From Flavobacteriales bacterium UBA720 (GTDB lineage: Bacteria > Bacteroidota > Bacteroidia > Flavobacteriales > Weeksellaceae), in NCBI GenBank assembly GCA_002297505.1, contig DBLQ01000107.1:1-43128 (forward strand): a DNA stretch of 43,128 bases. Direction: 5' to 3'. Positions within the stretch are counted from its first letter, which is position 1. Every line of letters begins with the position of its first letter. The translations under genes were made by a program, and so were the position numbers. The notes under the pieces are model-generated. The model made no database searches. It saw nothing but the letters and a program-made list of their open reading frames with translations, and was not told the DNA's origin. Shown here piece by piece: positions 1 through 6,300 of the stretch.

Positions 1-2
1 TC

Positions 3-1202
3 ATCGAGGTGGCCAATCCCATGCACAGCCTGTGGAGTGACGGACGCTGGAACAAGCTGACCATGGCCCACGGCTGCTACTGGGGCAAGTGTACTTTCTG
101 CGATATTTCCCTGGATTATATTAAAATTTATGAACCCATTTCTGCCAAAATCCTGGTGGACCGCATGGAAGAGCTGATCCGGCAGACCGGCGAGACGGGC
201 TTCCACTTTGTGGACGAGGCTGCACCGCCGGCTTTGATGCGGGAAGTTGCCTTGGAAATCCTTCGCAGAAATTTGGTCGTAACCTGGTGGACCAATATAA
301 GATTTGAGAAAAGCTTTACCCAGGATCTCTGTTTTCTGCTGAAGCTCTCCGGCTGCATTGCGGTTTCCGGCGGGCTGGAAGTGGCCAGCGACCGTCTTTT
401 GAAACTCATTGACAAGGGCGTTTCCGTGGAGCAGGTAGCCAAGGTGACCCGTCACTTTACGGAAGCCGGCATTATGGTGCACGCCTATCTGATGTACGGC
501 TACCCGACTCAGACCGTTCAGGAAACGATAGATGCTCTGGAGATGGTGCGTCAGCTTTTCGAGATGGGTGTGGTGCAGAGCGGGTTTTGGCACCAGTTTG
601 CAATGACGGCACATTCACCGGTAGGGCAAAATCCGGAAGCGTTTGGAGTCATGCCAATAGTGCAGGAGATCCGTTTTGCCAATAATGATGTTGATTTTGT
701 GGACCAAACCGGGATTGACCATGCTCAGTTTGGATTTGGGCTAAAGAAGTCTTTGTTCAATTACATGCACGGCATCAATTTCGATTTGCCGCTTCAGGAA
801 TGGTTTGATTTCAAAATACCGAAAACCACCATCCACCCCGATTATATTCACGATTGCCTTGTGAATGAAGAAACATTTAGCTTCAAAGGCAACTACAAAC
901 TGGTGTTTACTGAAAACAATGCGGTAAGAAAGGACATCACAAAAACTAAAAAAGGCAACGCCTGGAATGTGGCACAGCTCACCTTTCACCTGAAAACCAA
1001 TGTGCTCCGAATAGAACTGGATCCCGCCAAGGCAGATTGGCTGATGGAGGTGCTACGAGAATATACCGTAAAAAACCCGAGAAAACTGACACTTCAGCAA
1101 TTCAAAGATTTATATGGAGTGGCATTTGAAGATTTCGAGCTGTTTTGGTTTTCCAAGCCTGTCCAGCAACTGAAGGAGAACGGCATCATCCTGAGTTTGT
1201 AA
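3..1202 (+). CDS. B12-binding-type radical SAM protein, 5' end cut by the window
   Basis: The reading frame is open to the left edge, so this is the C-terminal ~400 residues of a larger protein. The first in-frame GTG (position 9) is not a convincing start. Near the new N-terminus is a cysteine cluster GCYWGKCTFC (CX4CX2C), the [4Fe-4S] site that reductively cleaves S-adenosylmethionine. Next come a TIM-barrel-like stretch (DEAAPP, SGGLEV, YLMYGYPTQT) and a C-terminal accessory region. Flavobacterial relatives usually carry an N-terminal cobalamin-binding domain of about 300 residues, which here would lie upstream of the window. The substrate is unknown. The first ~600 nt look clearly richer in G+C (about 52-58% in the lines I counted) than the last third (33-47%). 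The family call is good; the function is not assignable. Confidence 0.8.
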   Translation: MEVANPMHSLWSDGRWNKLTMAHGCYWGKCTFCDISLDYIKIYEPISAKILVDRMEELIRQTGETGFHFVDEAAPPALMREVALEILRRNLVVTWWTNIRFEKSFTQDLCFLLKLSGCIAVSGGLEVASDRLLKLIDKGVSVEQVAKVTRHFTEAGIMVHAYLMYGYPTQTVQETIDALEMVRQLFEMGVVQSGFWHQFAMTAHSPVGQNPEAFGVMPIVQEIRFANNDVDFVDQTGIDHAQFGFGLKKSLFNYMHGINFDLPLQEWFDFKIPKTTIHPDYIHDCLVNEETFSFKGNYKLVFTENNAVRKDITKTKKGNAWNVAQLTFHLKTNVLRIELDPAKADWLMEVLREYTVKNPRKLTLQQFKDLYGVAFEDFELFWFSKPVQQLKENGIILSL

Positions 1203-1253
1203 TGCCTTTACAAAGCATTAAAAAATTATTTATTAATAATTTTCAGCGCTATG

Positions 1254-1320
1254 TTTGTCATTCCGCAGGAATCTCAATTGCAAATTTGTAAAACGGCTTA
1301 GATTTCTGCGGAATGACAAA
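1254..1320. repeat. Extragenic long inverted repeat (TCATTCCGCAG type)
   Basis: Two 21-nt arms, 1254-1274 and 1300-1320, are reverse complements except for one base (position 1269 G opposite a T, a possible wobble), separated by 25 nt. The arm core is GTCATTCCGCAGGAATCT. I recognise this as a common Chryseobacterium-type extragenic element. It lies between the radical SAM gene and the FKBP terminator. It lacks a T-run of its own, so it is not a typical intrinsic terminator, although RNA across it would fold strongly. Confidence 0.75.
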
Positions 1321-1354
1321 GTAGCAGCTTCATAACTGCACTATTATTAATGAA

Positions 1355-1377
1355 AAATCCCGAACAGTTCGGGATTT
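1355..1377 (-). terminator. Intrinsic terminator after the FKBP gene
   Basis: AAATCCCGAA (1355-1364) pairs with TTCGGGATTT (1368-1377) around a 3-nt loop. On the minus strand the hairpin is followed by a T-run. It sits 3 nt past the FKBP stop codon. Confidence 0.75.
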
Positions 1378-1380
1378 GGT

Positions 1381-1815
1381 CTATTTGATATCCAGCAATT
1401 CGACTTCAAAAATCAATGTGCTGTTAGGCCCTATTTCTTTGCTGATCTGCTCCTCGCCGTATGCCAGGTTGGGTGGCAATGTCAGCCGCCATTTACTGCC
1501 TACCGGCATCAGCTGAAGGCCTTCCGTCCAGCCGGAGATCACTCGGGTCAGGGGAAAAGATGCCGGCTTGCCACGCTTCACCGAGCTGTCGAAGACGGCT
1601 CCAGAGATGGTGGTGCCATGGTAATGCACCGTCACGGTATCTTTCGCCTTTGGTCTGGCGCCCTCGCCTTCCGTCATAATTTCGTACTGCAGGCCGCTTG
1701 GCAAGGTTACCACGCCTTCCTTGGCTGCATTGGCTTCCATGTACGCTTTGCCGTCGTTCAGGTTTTTCTCTGCCAAGGCTTTTTTCTTTTTTAACAATAA
1801 ATCTGCAACGCCCAT
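1381..1815 (-). CDS. FKBP-type peptidyl-prolyl cis-trans isomerase
   Basis: A 144-residue protein that catalyses cis-trans isomerisation of prolyl bonds during folding. The FKBP fold spans roughly residues 40-144, with the hallmark pieces VHYHG (63-67), FDSS (75-78), VISGWTEGL (92-100), LAYG (117-120) and a final LIFEVELLDI strand. A short charged helix (residues 8-32) precedes it, as in the FklB/Mip group, but there is no signal peptide or lipobox, so it is probably cytoplasmic. The gene has its own terminators before and after it, so it looks monocistronic. The catalytic-domain motifs are complete. The family call is secure; the paralog identity (fklB or slyD-like) cannot be fixed from sequence alone. 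Confidence 0.92.
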   Translation of the reverse strand: MGVADLLLKKKKALAEKNLNDGKAYMEANAAKEGVVTLPSGLQYEIMTEGEGARPKAKDTVTVHYHGTTISGAVFDSSVKRGKPASFPLTRVISGWTEGLQLMPVGSKWRLTLPPNLAYGEEQISKEIGPNSTLIFEVELLDIK

Positions 1816-1860
1816 AAATGTTGGTTTTAAAGTGTAAAAGTAAGGTTTTAAAAATAAAAA

Positions 1861-1881
1861 AAGCGACTTCCACAGTCGCTT
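1861..1881 (-). terminator. Intrinsic terminator after the DUF6261 gene
   Basis: AAGCGACT (1861-1868) and AGTCGCTT (1874-1881) form a perfect 8-bp stem with a 5-nt loop. On the minus strand it runs straight into a long T-rich tail. It lies 6 nt past the stop of the 1888-2595 gene. Confidence 0.85.
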
Positions 1882-1887
1882 GGGTTC

Positions 1888-2595
1888 TTATTCCGGTTTC
1901 TGATTGCCTTGGTCTCCATCTGGCAGATCCGAATTTCGGGCGGCTTTCACCAGTTCATTCAAATCCGCGTAGAGCAGCTTCCAGTCCTCGACATCTTTCA
2001 TCGCGGTGATAAGTCCCAGCAGGGATTTCAGGGATTTTTCCAGCTCTTTCCGGATGCCTGTGGCCGTTTTCTGGGTTCTGAGATCTGCATTGGCACCGGC
2101 CTGCTGAGCAAAAAGTGTTTCAAAATCATTCTGCCTGTTCTTCATCTCGGCGAACGCCTCGGTGAGAGCAAGGTCTTTGATCTTCGCCGTATTTTCTGGC
2201 TTCTCCAGTTCCTCGATCAGCTTTTTCATCTGCGCAGTCTGGGAGGAGTAGCTCATCCTGTCGAGATTGAGGCCAAATTGTTTGAAGATTTGGTAGAGTT
2301 CTTCAGCAAGCTGATAGTTTTGTAAAGTCAGCAACTTGCGATAACTGTTGAGAAAGCCTTTGAGATTGGTGTAAGCCAGATCTCTATCACGATCTGCCGT
2401 AGCCACATCCTGTCCTTTTCCACTAAAGGTTTTTTTGGTATAAACTGAGTCGTAATCAGCGTACATCTCTTTCAGATCCGAAAGTAATGGATGGTTGGCA
2501 ATCACAGGATAGATCCCTGATTCTGATTTGCTGATGACACGCTGCACCAGCGTTGCTAAGTCTTTAGTGCTTAGCTTTTTCAAAGTGATTTTCAT
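1888..2595 (-). CDS. DUF6261 family protein
   Basis: A 235-residue protein I recognise as the DUF6261 family, found mainly in Bacteroidota and without a known function. It starts MKITLKKLSTKDLATLVQ, has no signal peptide, and is largely predicted helix with many Lys/Glu/Gln and no Cys, suggesting an all-helical cytosolic protein. The tail (residues ~222-235) is polar, with Asp, Gly and Gln, and probably disordered. A promoter match (TTTG-N19-TATATTTA) lies 47-77 nt upstream of its start, and a striking array of five phased dyads begins at the -33 element. That suggests unusually elaborate control for an otherwise ordinary gene. It is transcribed alone and ends at a strong terminator. Confidence 0.8.
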   Translation of the reverse strand: MKITLKKLSTKDLATLVQRVISKSESGIYPVIANHPLLSDLKEMYADYDSVYTKKTFSGKGQDVATADRDRDLAYTNLKGFLNSYRKLLTLQNYQLAEELYQIFKQFGLNLDRMSYSSQTAQMKKLIEELEKPENTAKIKDLALTEAFAEMKNRQNDFETLFAQQAGANADLRTQKTATGIRKELEKSLKSLLGLITAMKDVEDWKLLYADLNELVKAARNSDLPDGDQGNQKPE

Positions 2596-2641
2596 AAATC
2601 AAATGTGTTTTGTTAATAATTTATTGAATGAATTCCGTTTT

Positions 2642-2672
2642 TAAATATATTATTTTTTTGATTTCCAACAAA
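2642..2672 (-). promoter_or_regulatory. Predicted promoter of the DUF6261 gene
   Basis: On the minus strand, TTTG (2672-2669), 19 nt, then TATATTTA (2649-2642). This fits the Bacteroidota consensus TTTG / TAnnTTTG with one mismatch in the last base. The first dyad of the 41-bp array (2671-2683) overlaps the -33 element. Confidence 0.55.
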
Positions 2673-2847
2673 ACACTTTGTTTAAATTAAAAGTTGTTTG
2701 GGTTTTAGTCTAAACAGCTTGTTTAGACTAAAACCAAATTTTTATTTTGTTTAAACAGGTTGTTTTGACAAAAAACACTTTGGGATTTGATATAATTCAG
2801 TTGTTTAGAGAGATTGAAAAGTGGAGTTTGGTTTAAACAAGATGTTT
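2671..2847. repeat. Array of five AAACA-N3-TGTTT dyads at a 41-bp period
   Basis: Copies start at 2671 (spacer CTT), 2712 (GCT), 2753 (GGT), 2794 (degenerate left half AATTC, spacer AGT, intact TGTTT) and 2835 (AGA). Start-to-start distance is exactly 41 bp each time, about four helical turns, so all sites would lie on nearly the same DNA face. The second copy is extended into a perfect 16-bp inverted repeat (2701-2716 with 2720-2735). The DNA between dyads is not conserved, so this resembles an operator array rather than a tandem duplication or a CRISPR. It abuts the DUF6261 promoter. Confidence 0.8.
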
Positions 2848-3055
2848 TGGGTGTGTTTTCGTTACATTAAAAAAAGGATTATTGGATTTACAGCTGTTCG
2901 CAAAAATAAAAATCAAATTGGCTTAAATCCAAGAAAATACGAGTGAGCCAAACGAGCCACTGAGGAGGACTTCGACATTGTTTGAAATTACCGGATTACT
3001 CAAGTGTATAATAAAAAGATTTATTAAATTGCCCACTGATACTAGAACACGATGT

Positions 3056-3427
3056 ATGGAGAGAAATAAGATATATTTTAGATTTAAAGAGCATCCAGGC
3101 GATCTTCTGAGAGGAACTGCAACTTTACCTCTACCCAATCCTGGTGAGGACTTGGATGGATTTTTAGTTCAGTTTTTGCCATTGTATCAAAATGATGATA
3201 CAGTTGCCTATCTTGATGACCTATACAAGCTCCATGATGACGATTTTCAAGATGATGAAGATTTGCTAAGATTTCTTGATGTTATCGGCGGTGAGAAATC
3301 AAAAGAAGAAATCAAGAAAGAAATCAAAGAAGTGGAAGAAGAGTTGATTGCAAGAGCCTATGAAAATTTTTATTCTCTAATTTTAGAGAACAAAATCCAA
3401 ATACTGACCAATGCTGAGAAATATTAA
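3056..3427 (+). CDS. Small acidic protein of unknown function, partner of the HNH nuclease gene
   Basis: I do not recognise this protein. The chosen start is ATG at 3056 (MERNKIYFRFKEHPG), giving 123 residues; the frame is open from a TTG at 2978, but that extension (MFEITGLLKC...) reads poorly. It is acidic, with an Asp-rich stretch near residues 58-70 (HDDDFQDDEDLL) and a Lys/Glu helix at about 80-100 (KEEIKKEIKEVEEELI) that could form a coiled coil. It has no signal or membrane segment. Its last 17 nt overlap the start of the HNH gene in another frame, implying translational coupling. By position and charge it could be an inhibitor, DNA mimic or regulator for the nuclease, but that is inference only. 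The base composition is AT-rich like its partner and unlike the flanks. Confidence 0.6.
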   Translation: MERNKIYFRFKEHPGDLLRGTATLPLPNPGEDLDGFLVQFLPLYQNDDTVAYLDDLYKLHDDDFQDDEDLLRFLDVIGGEKSKEEIKKEIKEVEEELIARAYENFYSLILENKIQILTNAEKY

Positions 3428-4178
3428 GTGGACAAAAGAAGAAACAATAATTGCCTTTAATGTTTATTGTAAAATACCGTTCAAGAGCAGTAGTAAGTCC
3501 CATCCTCTCGTTATTAAATACGCTAATATCATCGGAAGAAGTCCCTCAGCACTTAATATGAAAATCGGAAATTTCGGAAGACTGGATCCAGAGTTAAAAA
3601 AACAGGGAATAGTAGGTTTGGGTAATGGAAGTAAATTGGATGAAGAGGTTTGGAACGAGTTTAACGGCGATTGGGAGAAATTAGCGTTTCGAAGCGAGCA
3701 ACTTATTGCCAAATTTGAACATAAAAAAGTTGAAGATTTAATTGATTTCGATATCCAAGAGTTTCCATTCGGAATGGAGAAAGAAGCATTAATTATGCAA
3801 CGGGTCAATCAAAGTTTTTTTCGGTCGACTATACTTGCTTCTTATAATTTGAAATGTTGTGTAACAGGTCTTTCAATACCTGATTTCTTGGTTGCAAGTC
3901 ACATTAAACCTTGGAAAAACGATAAGAAAAATCGTTTGAATCCACATAATGGTTTGTGCTTGAATTCTATTCACGATAAAGCATTTGACAAAGGTTTTAT
4001 TACGGTTACGCCTGAATATAAAATCAAAGTTTCACAACATTTCAACTCATTTAATAATGACGATTCAATTTCAGATTTCTTTTTAAAATATGAAAATAAA
4101 TCAATCATATTGCCTGACAGATTTCTACCGTCTAAAGAATTTCTGGATTGGCATCACACTCATGTTTTCAAAAAATAG
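3411..4178 (+). CDS. HNH endonuclease
   Basis: A 255-residue putative DNA nuclease. The HNH core is at residues 145-195: CC (149-150), ASHIKPW with His164, NPHNGLCL with Asn180, then HDKAFD with His188. The SHIKPW...NGLCL...HDKAFD layout is that of the HNH_2 group often seen in restriction enzymes. The N-terminal ~85 residues (WTKEETIIAF..., NFGRLDP at 54-60, GLGNGSKLD) form a conserved accessory domain seen in Bacteroidota HNH nucleases, perhaps for DNA recognition. No methyltransferase lies in the window, so a classic type II system is not shown. It overlaps the upstream acidic-protein gene by 17 nt. The AT-rich composition suggests horizontal acquisition. The nuclease fold is well supported; the biological role (restriction, defence or selfish) is open. 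Confidence 0.85.
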   Translation: MLRNIKWTKEETIIAFNVYCKIPFKSSSKSHPLVIKYANIIGRSPSALNMKIGNFGRLDPELKKQGIVGLGNGSKLDEEVWNEFNGDWEKLAFRSEQLIAKFEHKKVEDLIDFDIQEFPFGMEKEALIMQRVNQSFFRSTILASYNLKCCVTGLSIPDFLVASHIKPWKNDKKNRLNPHNGLCLNSIHDKAFDKGFITVTPEYKIKVSQHFNSFNNDDSISDFFLKYENKSIILPDRFLPSKEFLDWHHTHVFKK

Positions 4179-4235
4179 ACTTAAAATTTGAATCTCACAC
4201 TCTCATTAATATTTTATTGTAAATTTTGAAACAAA

Positions 4236-4263
4236 AAAAGCGAATCATCACTGATTCGCTTTT
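4236..4263. terminator. Bidirectional terminator between the HNH gene and atpC
   Basis: A perfect 12-bp stem, 4236-4247 with 4252-4263 (core AGCGAATCA / TGATTCGCT), with a 4-nt loop and A/T runs on both sides. It serves the convergent HNH (+) and atpDC (-) transcripts. Confidence 0.85.
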
Positions 4264-4282
4264 CTATGGTTGTTGTCTTGGA

Positions 4283-4564
4283 TTACTCGCAGAGAATAAT
4301 GCCTTTATCGTTATTGAATTCCAGAACACCGCTTTTGATCTCGTAGGAGAAGACTGGCTTGGCTTCGGACTCTTTGGTCAGGTGCTTGTCGTAAGGCGCC
4401 GCTACACTTTCTGTGTAGATCTTGACTTTACCTCCCACCAAAGCCGACACGATGGCCGCGTGATTCTTGAAGATGTGGAACTGGCCACCTTTTCCAGGCA
4501 GCAGAACAGACTCTACCTCGCCATCAAAAACTACATATTCCGGAGTTAAAATTTTTATATTCAT
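4283..4564 (-). CDS. atpC: F1 ATP synthase epsilon subunit
   Basis: A 93-residue epsilon subunit of the central stalk of F1Fo ATP synthase. The ATG at 4564 (MNIKILTPEYVVFDGEVESVLLPGKGGQFHIFKNHAAIVSAL) is chosen over an upstream in-frame start because it begins with the family N-terminus; the extra 11 codons come from a repeated intergenic sequence. GxxGQFHIFxxHAAIVSAL matches the family GxxGxFGVLxxHxPxxxxL motif. The protein is only the N-terminal beta-sandwich and lacks the C-terminal helical hairpin (~40 residues) that inhibits ATP hydrolysis in E. coli-type epsilon, so that mode of control should be absent. It is co-transcribed with atpD 69 bp upstream, and the gap is filled with tandem repeats. 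Confidence 0.93.
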   Translation of the reverse strand: MNIKILTPEYVVFDGEVESVLLPGKGGQFHIFKNHAAIVSALVGGKVKIYTESVAAPYDKHLTKESEAKPVFSYEIKSGVLEFNNDKGIILCE

Positions 4565-4571
4565 TTTAATT

Positions 4572-4630
4572 GGCTTTTGGCTTTTGGCTTTTGGCAAATA
4601 GCTAAAGGCTATCAGCTAAAAGCAATCAGC
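4572..4630. repeat. Short tandem repeats filling the atpD-atpC gap
   Basis: Three tandem GGCTTTT units (4572-4592), then two tandem 14-mers, AGCTAAAGGCTATC (4600-4613) and AGCTAAAAGCAATC (4614-4627), then AGC. On the transcribed strand this reads as GCTTTTAGCTGATAGCC-type sequence, closely like the element at 36308-36340. It occupies nearly the whole intercistronic gap of the ATP synthase operon. Confidence 0.8.
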
Positions 4631-4633
4631 AAA

Positions 4634-6142
4634 TTAAACGTTTTCAGCAAGCATTTTCTGTCCTGCAGCAATGGCTTCTTCAATGGTTCCTTTCAGGTTG
4701 AATGCTGCTTCAGGATACTGATCCAACTCTCCATCAATGATCATATTAAATCCTTTGATGGTATCTTTGATATCTACCAAAGATCCCGGGATCCCTGTAA
4801 ACTGCTCAGCAACGTGGAAAGGCTGAGAAAGGAATCTCTGCACTTTTCTTGCACGGTACACGACCAATTTATCTTCTTCAGACAATTCTTCCATACCAAG
4901 GATCGCGATGATATCCTGCAATGCTTTGTAACGCTGAAGAATTTCTTTTACTCTCTGAGCACAGTTATAATGTTCTTCACCGATGATTTCCGGAGCCAAG
5001 ATTCTGGATGTAGAAGCCAATGGATCTACCGCCGGGTAAATACCTAATGAAGCAATTTTTCTATCTAGTACAGTAGTGGCATCCAAGTGAGCAAAGGTTG
5101 TAGCTGGAGCCGGGTCAGTTAAGTCATCCGCAGGTACGTAAACCGCCTGTACAGAGGTAATGGAACCATTTTTAGTGGAAGTAATTCTCTCCTGCATCGC
5201 ACCCATTTCAGATGCCAAAGTTGGCTGGTAACCTACCGCAGATGGCATACGACCTAGAAGTGCAGACACCTCGGAACCTGCCTGTGTAAAACGGAAGATG
5301 TTATCTACGAAGAAGAGTACATCTCTACCCTGTCCTGTTTCTCCACCGTCTCTATAGTATTCAGCCAATGTCAAACCAGACAATGCTACTCTGGCTCTTG
5401 CTCCTGGCGGCTCGTTCATCTGTCCGAAAACGAAAGCAGCTTTGGATTCTTTCATAGCTTCTAAGTCTACTTTTGAAAGATCCCAACCTCCGTTTTCCAT
5501 AGAGTGCATGAACTCGTCACCATATTTGATAATCCCGGATTCCAACATCTCTCTCAAAAGGTCATTTCCTTCTCTGGTTCTTTCTCCTACTCCTGCGAAT
5601 ACGGAAAGACCACCGTGACCTTTAGCGATATTGTTGATCAATTCCTGGATCAATACTGTTTTTCCTACACCGGCACCACCGAACAATCCAATTTTACCTC
5701 CTTTGGCATAAGGCTCTACAAGGTCAATTACTTTGATCCCTGTGAAAAGAACTTCTGCAGAAGTGGATAATTGATCAAATTTTGGTGCTTCTCTGTGGAT
5801 TGGCAAACCTTCTTCTTTTGACAAAGTCTGGATCCCGTCAATAGCATCTCCAACAACGTTGAAAAGACGACCATTCACTTCGTCACCTACTGGCATTGTA
5901 ATTTGTTTACCTGTACCAGTTACTTCCTGACCTCTCTGAAGACCGTCGGTAGCATCCATTGCGATACATCTTACCATATCCTCGCCAATGTGCTGCTCTA
6001 CCTCCAAAACCACTTTCTCGCCGTTGCTTTTGGTGATTTCCAGAGCGTCATATATTTTTGGTAATTCTTCAACTTCATTAAAAACCACGTCGATAACCGG
6101 TCCAATAATTTGTGAAATTTTTCCTTTAATTTGGTTTGCCAT
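4634..6142 (-). CDS. atpD: F1 ATP synthase beta subunit
   Basis: The catalytic subunit of F1Fo ATP synthase, 502 residues from the ATG at 6142 (MANQIKGKISQIIGPVIDV). An upstream in-frame start would add eight non-conserved residues. It has Walker A GGAGVGKT (155-162), the catalytic glutamate in GERTREGND (about 187), Walker B around DVLFFVDNIFRF (274-285) and the family signature ALLGRMPSAVGYQPTL (294-309). The length and motifs are complete. The gene is followed only by atpC: the other subunit genes (atpBEFHAG) are not in the window, consistent with the split arrangement usual in Bacteroidota. A TATCTTTG -7 element lies just upstream. It makes ATP from the proton gradient at the inner membrane. 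Confidence 0.98.
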   Translation of the reverse strand: MANQIKGKISQIIGPVIDVVFNEVEELPKIYDALEITKSNGEKVVLEVEQHIGEDMVRCIAMDATDGLQRGQEVTGTGKQITMPVGDEVNGRLFNVVGDAIDGIQTLSKEEGLPIHREAPKFDQLSTSAEVLFTGIKVIDLVEPYAKGGKIGLFGGAGVGKTVLIQELINNIAKGHGGLSVFAGVGERTREGNDLLREMLESGIIKYGDEFMHSMENGGWDLSKVDLEAMKESKAAFVFGQMNEPPGARARVALSGLTLAEYYRDGGETGQGRDVLFFVDNIFRFTQAGSEVSALLGRMPSAVGYQPTLASEMGAMQERITSTKNGSITSVQAVYVPADDLTDPAPATTFAHLDATTVLDRKIASLGIYPAVDPLASTSRILAPEIIGEEHYNCAQRVKEILQRYKALQDIIAILGMEELSEEDKLVVYRARKVQRFLSQPFHVAEQFTGIPGSLVDIKDTIKGFNMIIDGELDQYPEAAFNLKGTIEEAIAAGQKMLAENV

Positions 6143-6163
6143 TACTAAATTTTTACTTGTGCG

Positions 6164-6171
6164 CAAAGATA
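6164..6171 (-). promoter_or_regulatory. Predicted -7 element of atpDC
   Basis: TATCTTTG on the minus strand, an exact TAnnTTTG match, 22 nt upstream of the atpD start. No good TTTG is visible at the -33 spacing. Confidence 0.45.
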
Positions 6172-6300
6172 ATAAAAGTTTGTGAATGAGCGTTGTCGGA
6201 AAAAAAGATTTTTATCATATTTGTAAAGCATATTAGAACACCTGTTTCAGGCGTATTTTTATACCGGCCAATTATTACTTCCGGCCCAAAATATCAAGAT

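Noticed and set aside
2671..2875. The 41-bp array as a CRISPR or tandem duplication
   Set aside because: Only about 10 of 41 positions are conserved between units, the repeats are short palindromes, there are no cas genes, and the in-between DNA is not of spacer type.
3411..4178. The HNH gene as a complete type II restriction-modification system
   Set aside because: No methyltransferase gene is present on either side; only the nuclease and an unrecognised small gene are visible.
6193..6300. An N-terminal extension of RibF from the TTG at 6193
   Set aside because: It adds 36 residues before the family N-terminus and overlaps a likely promoter region.
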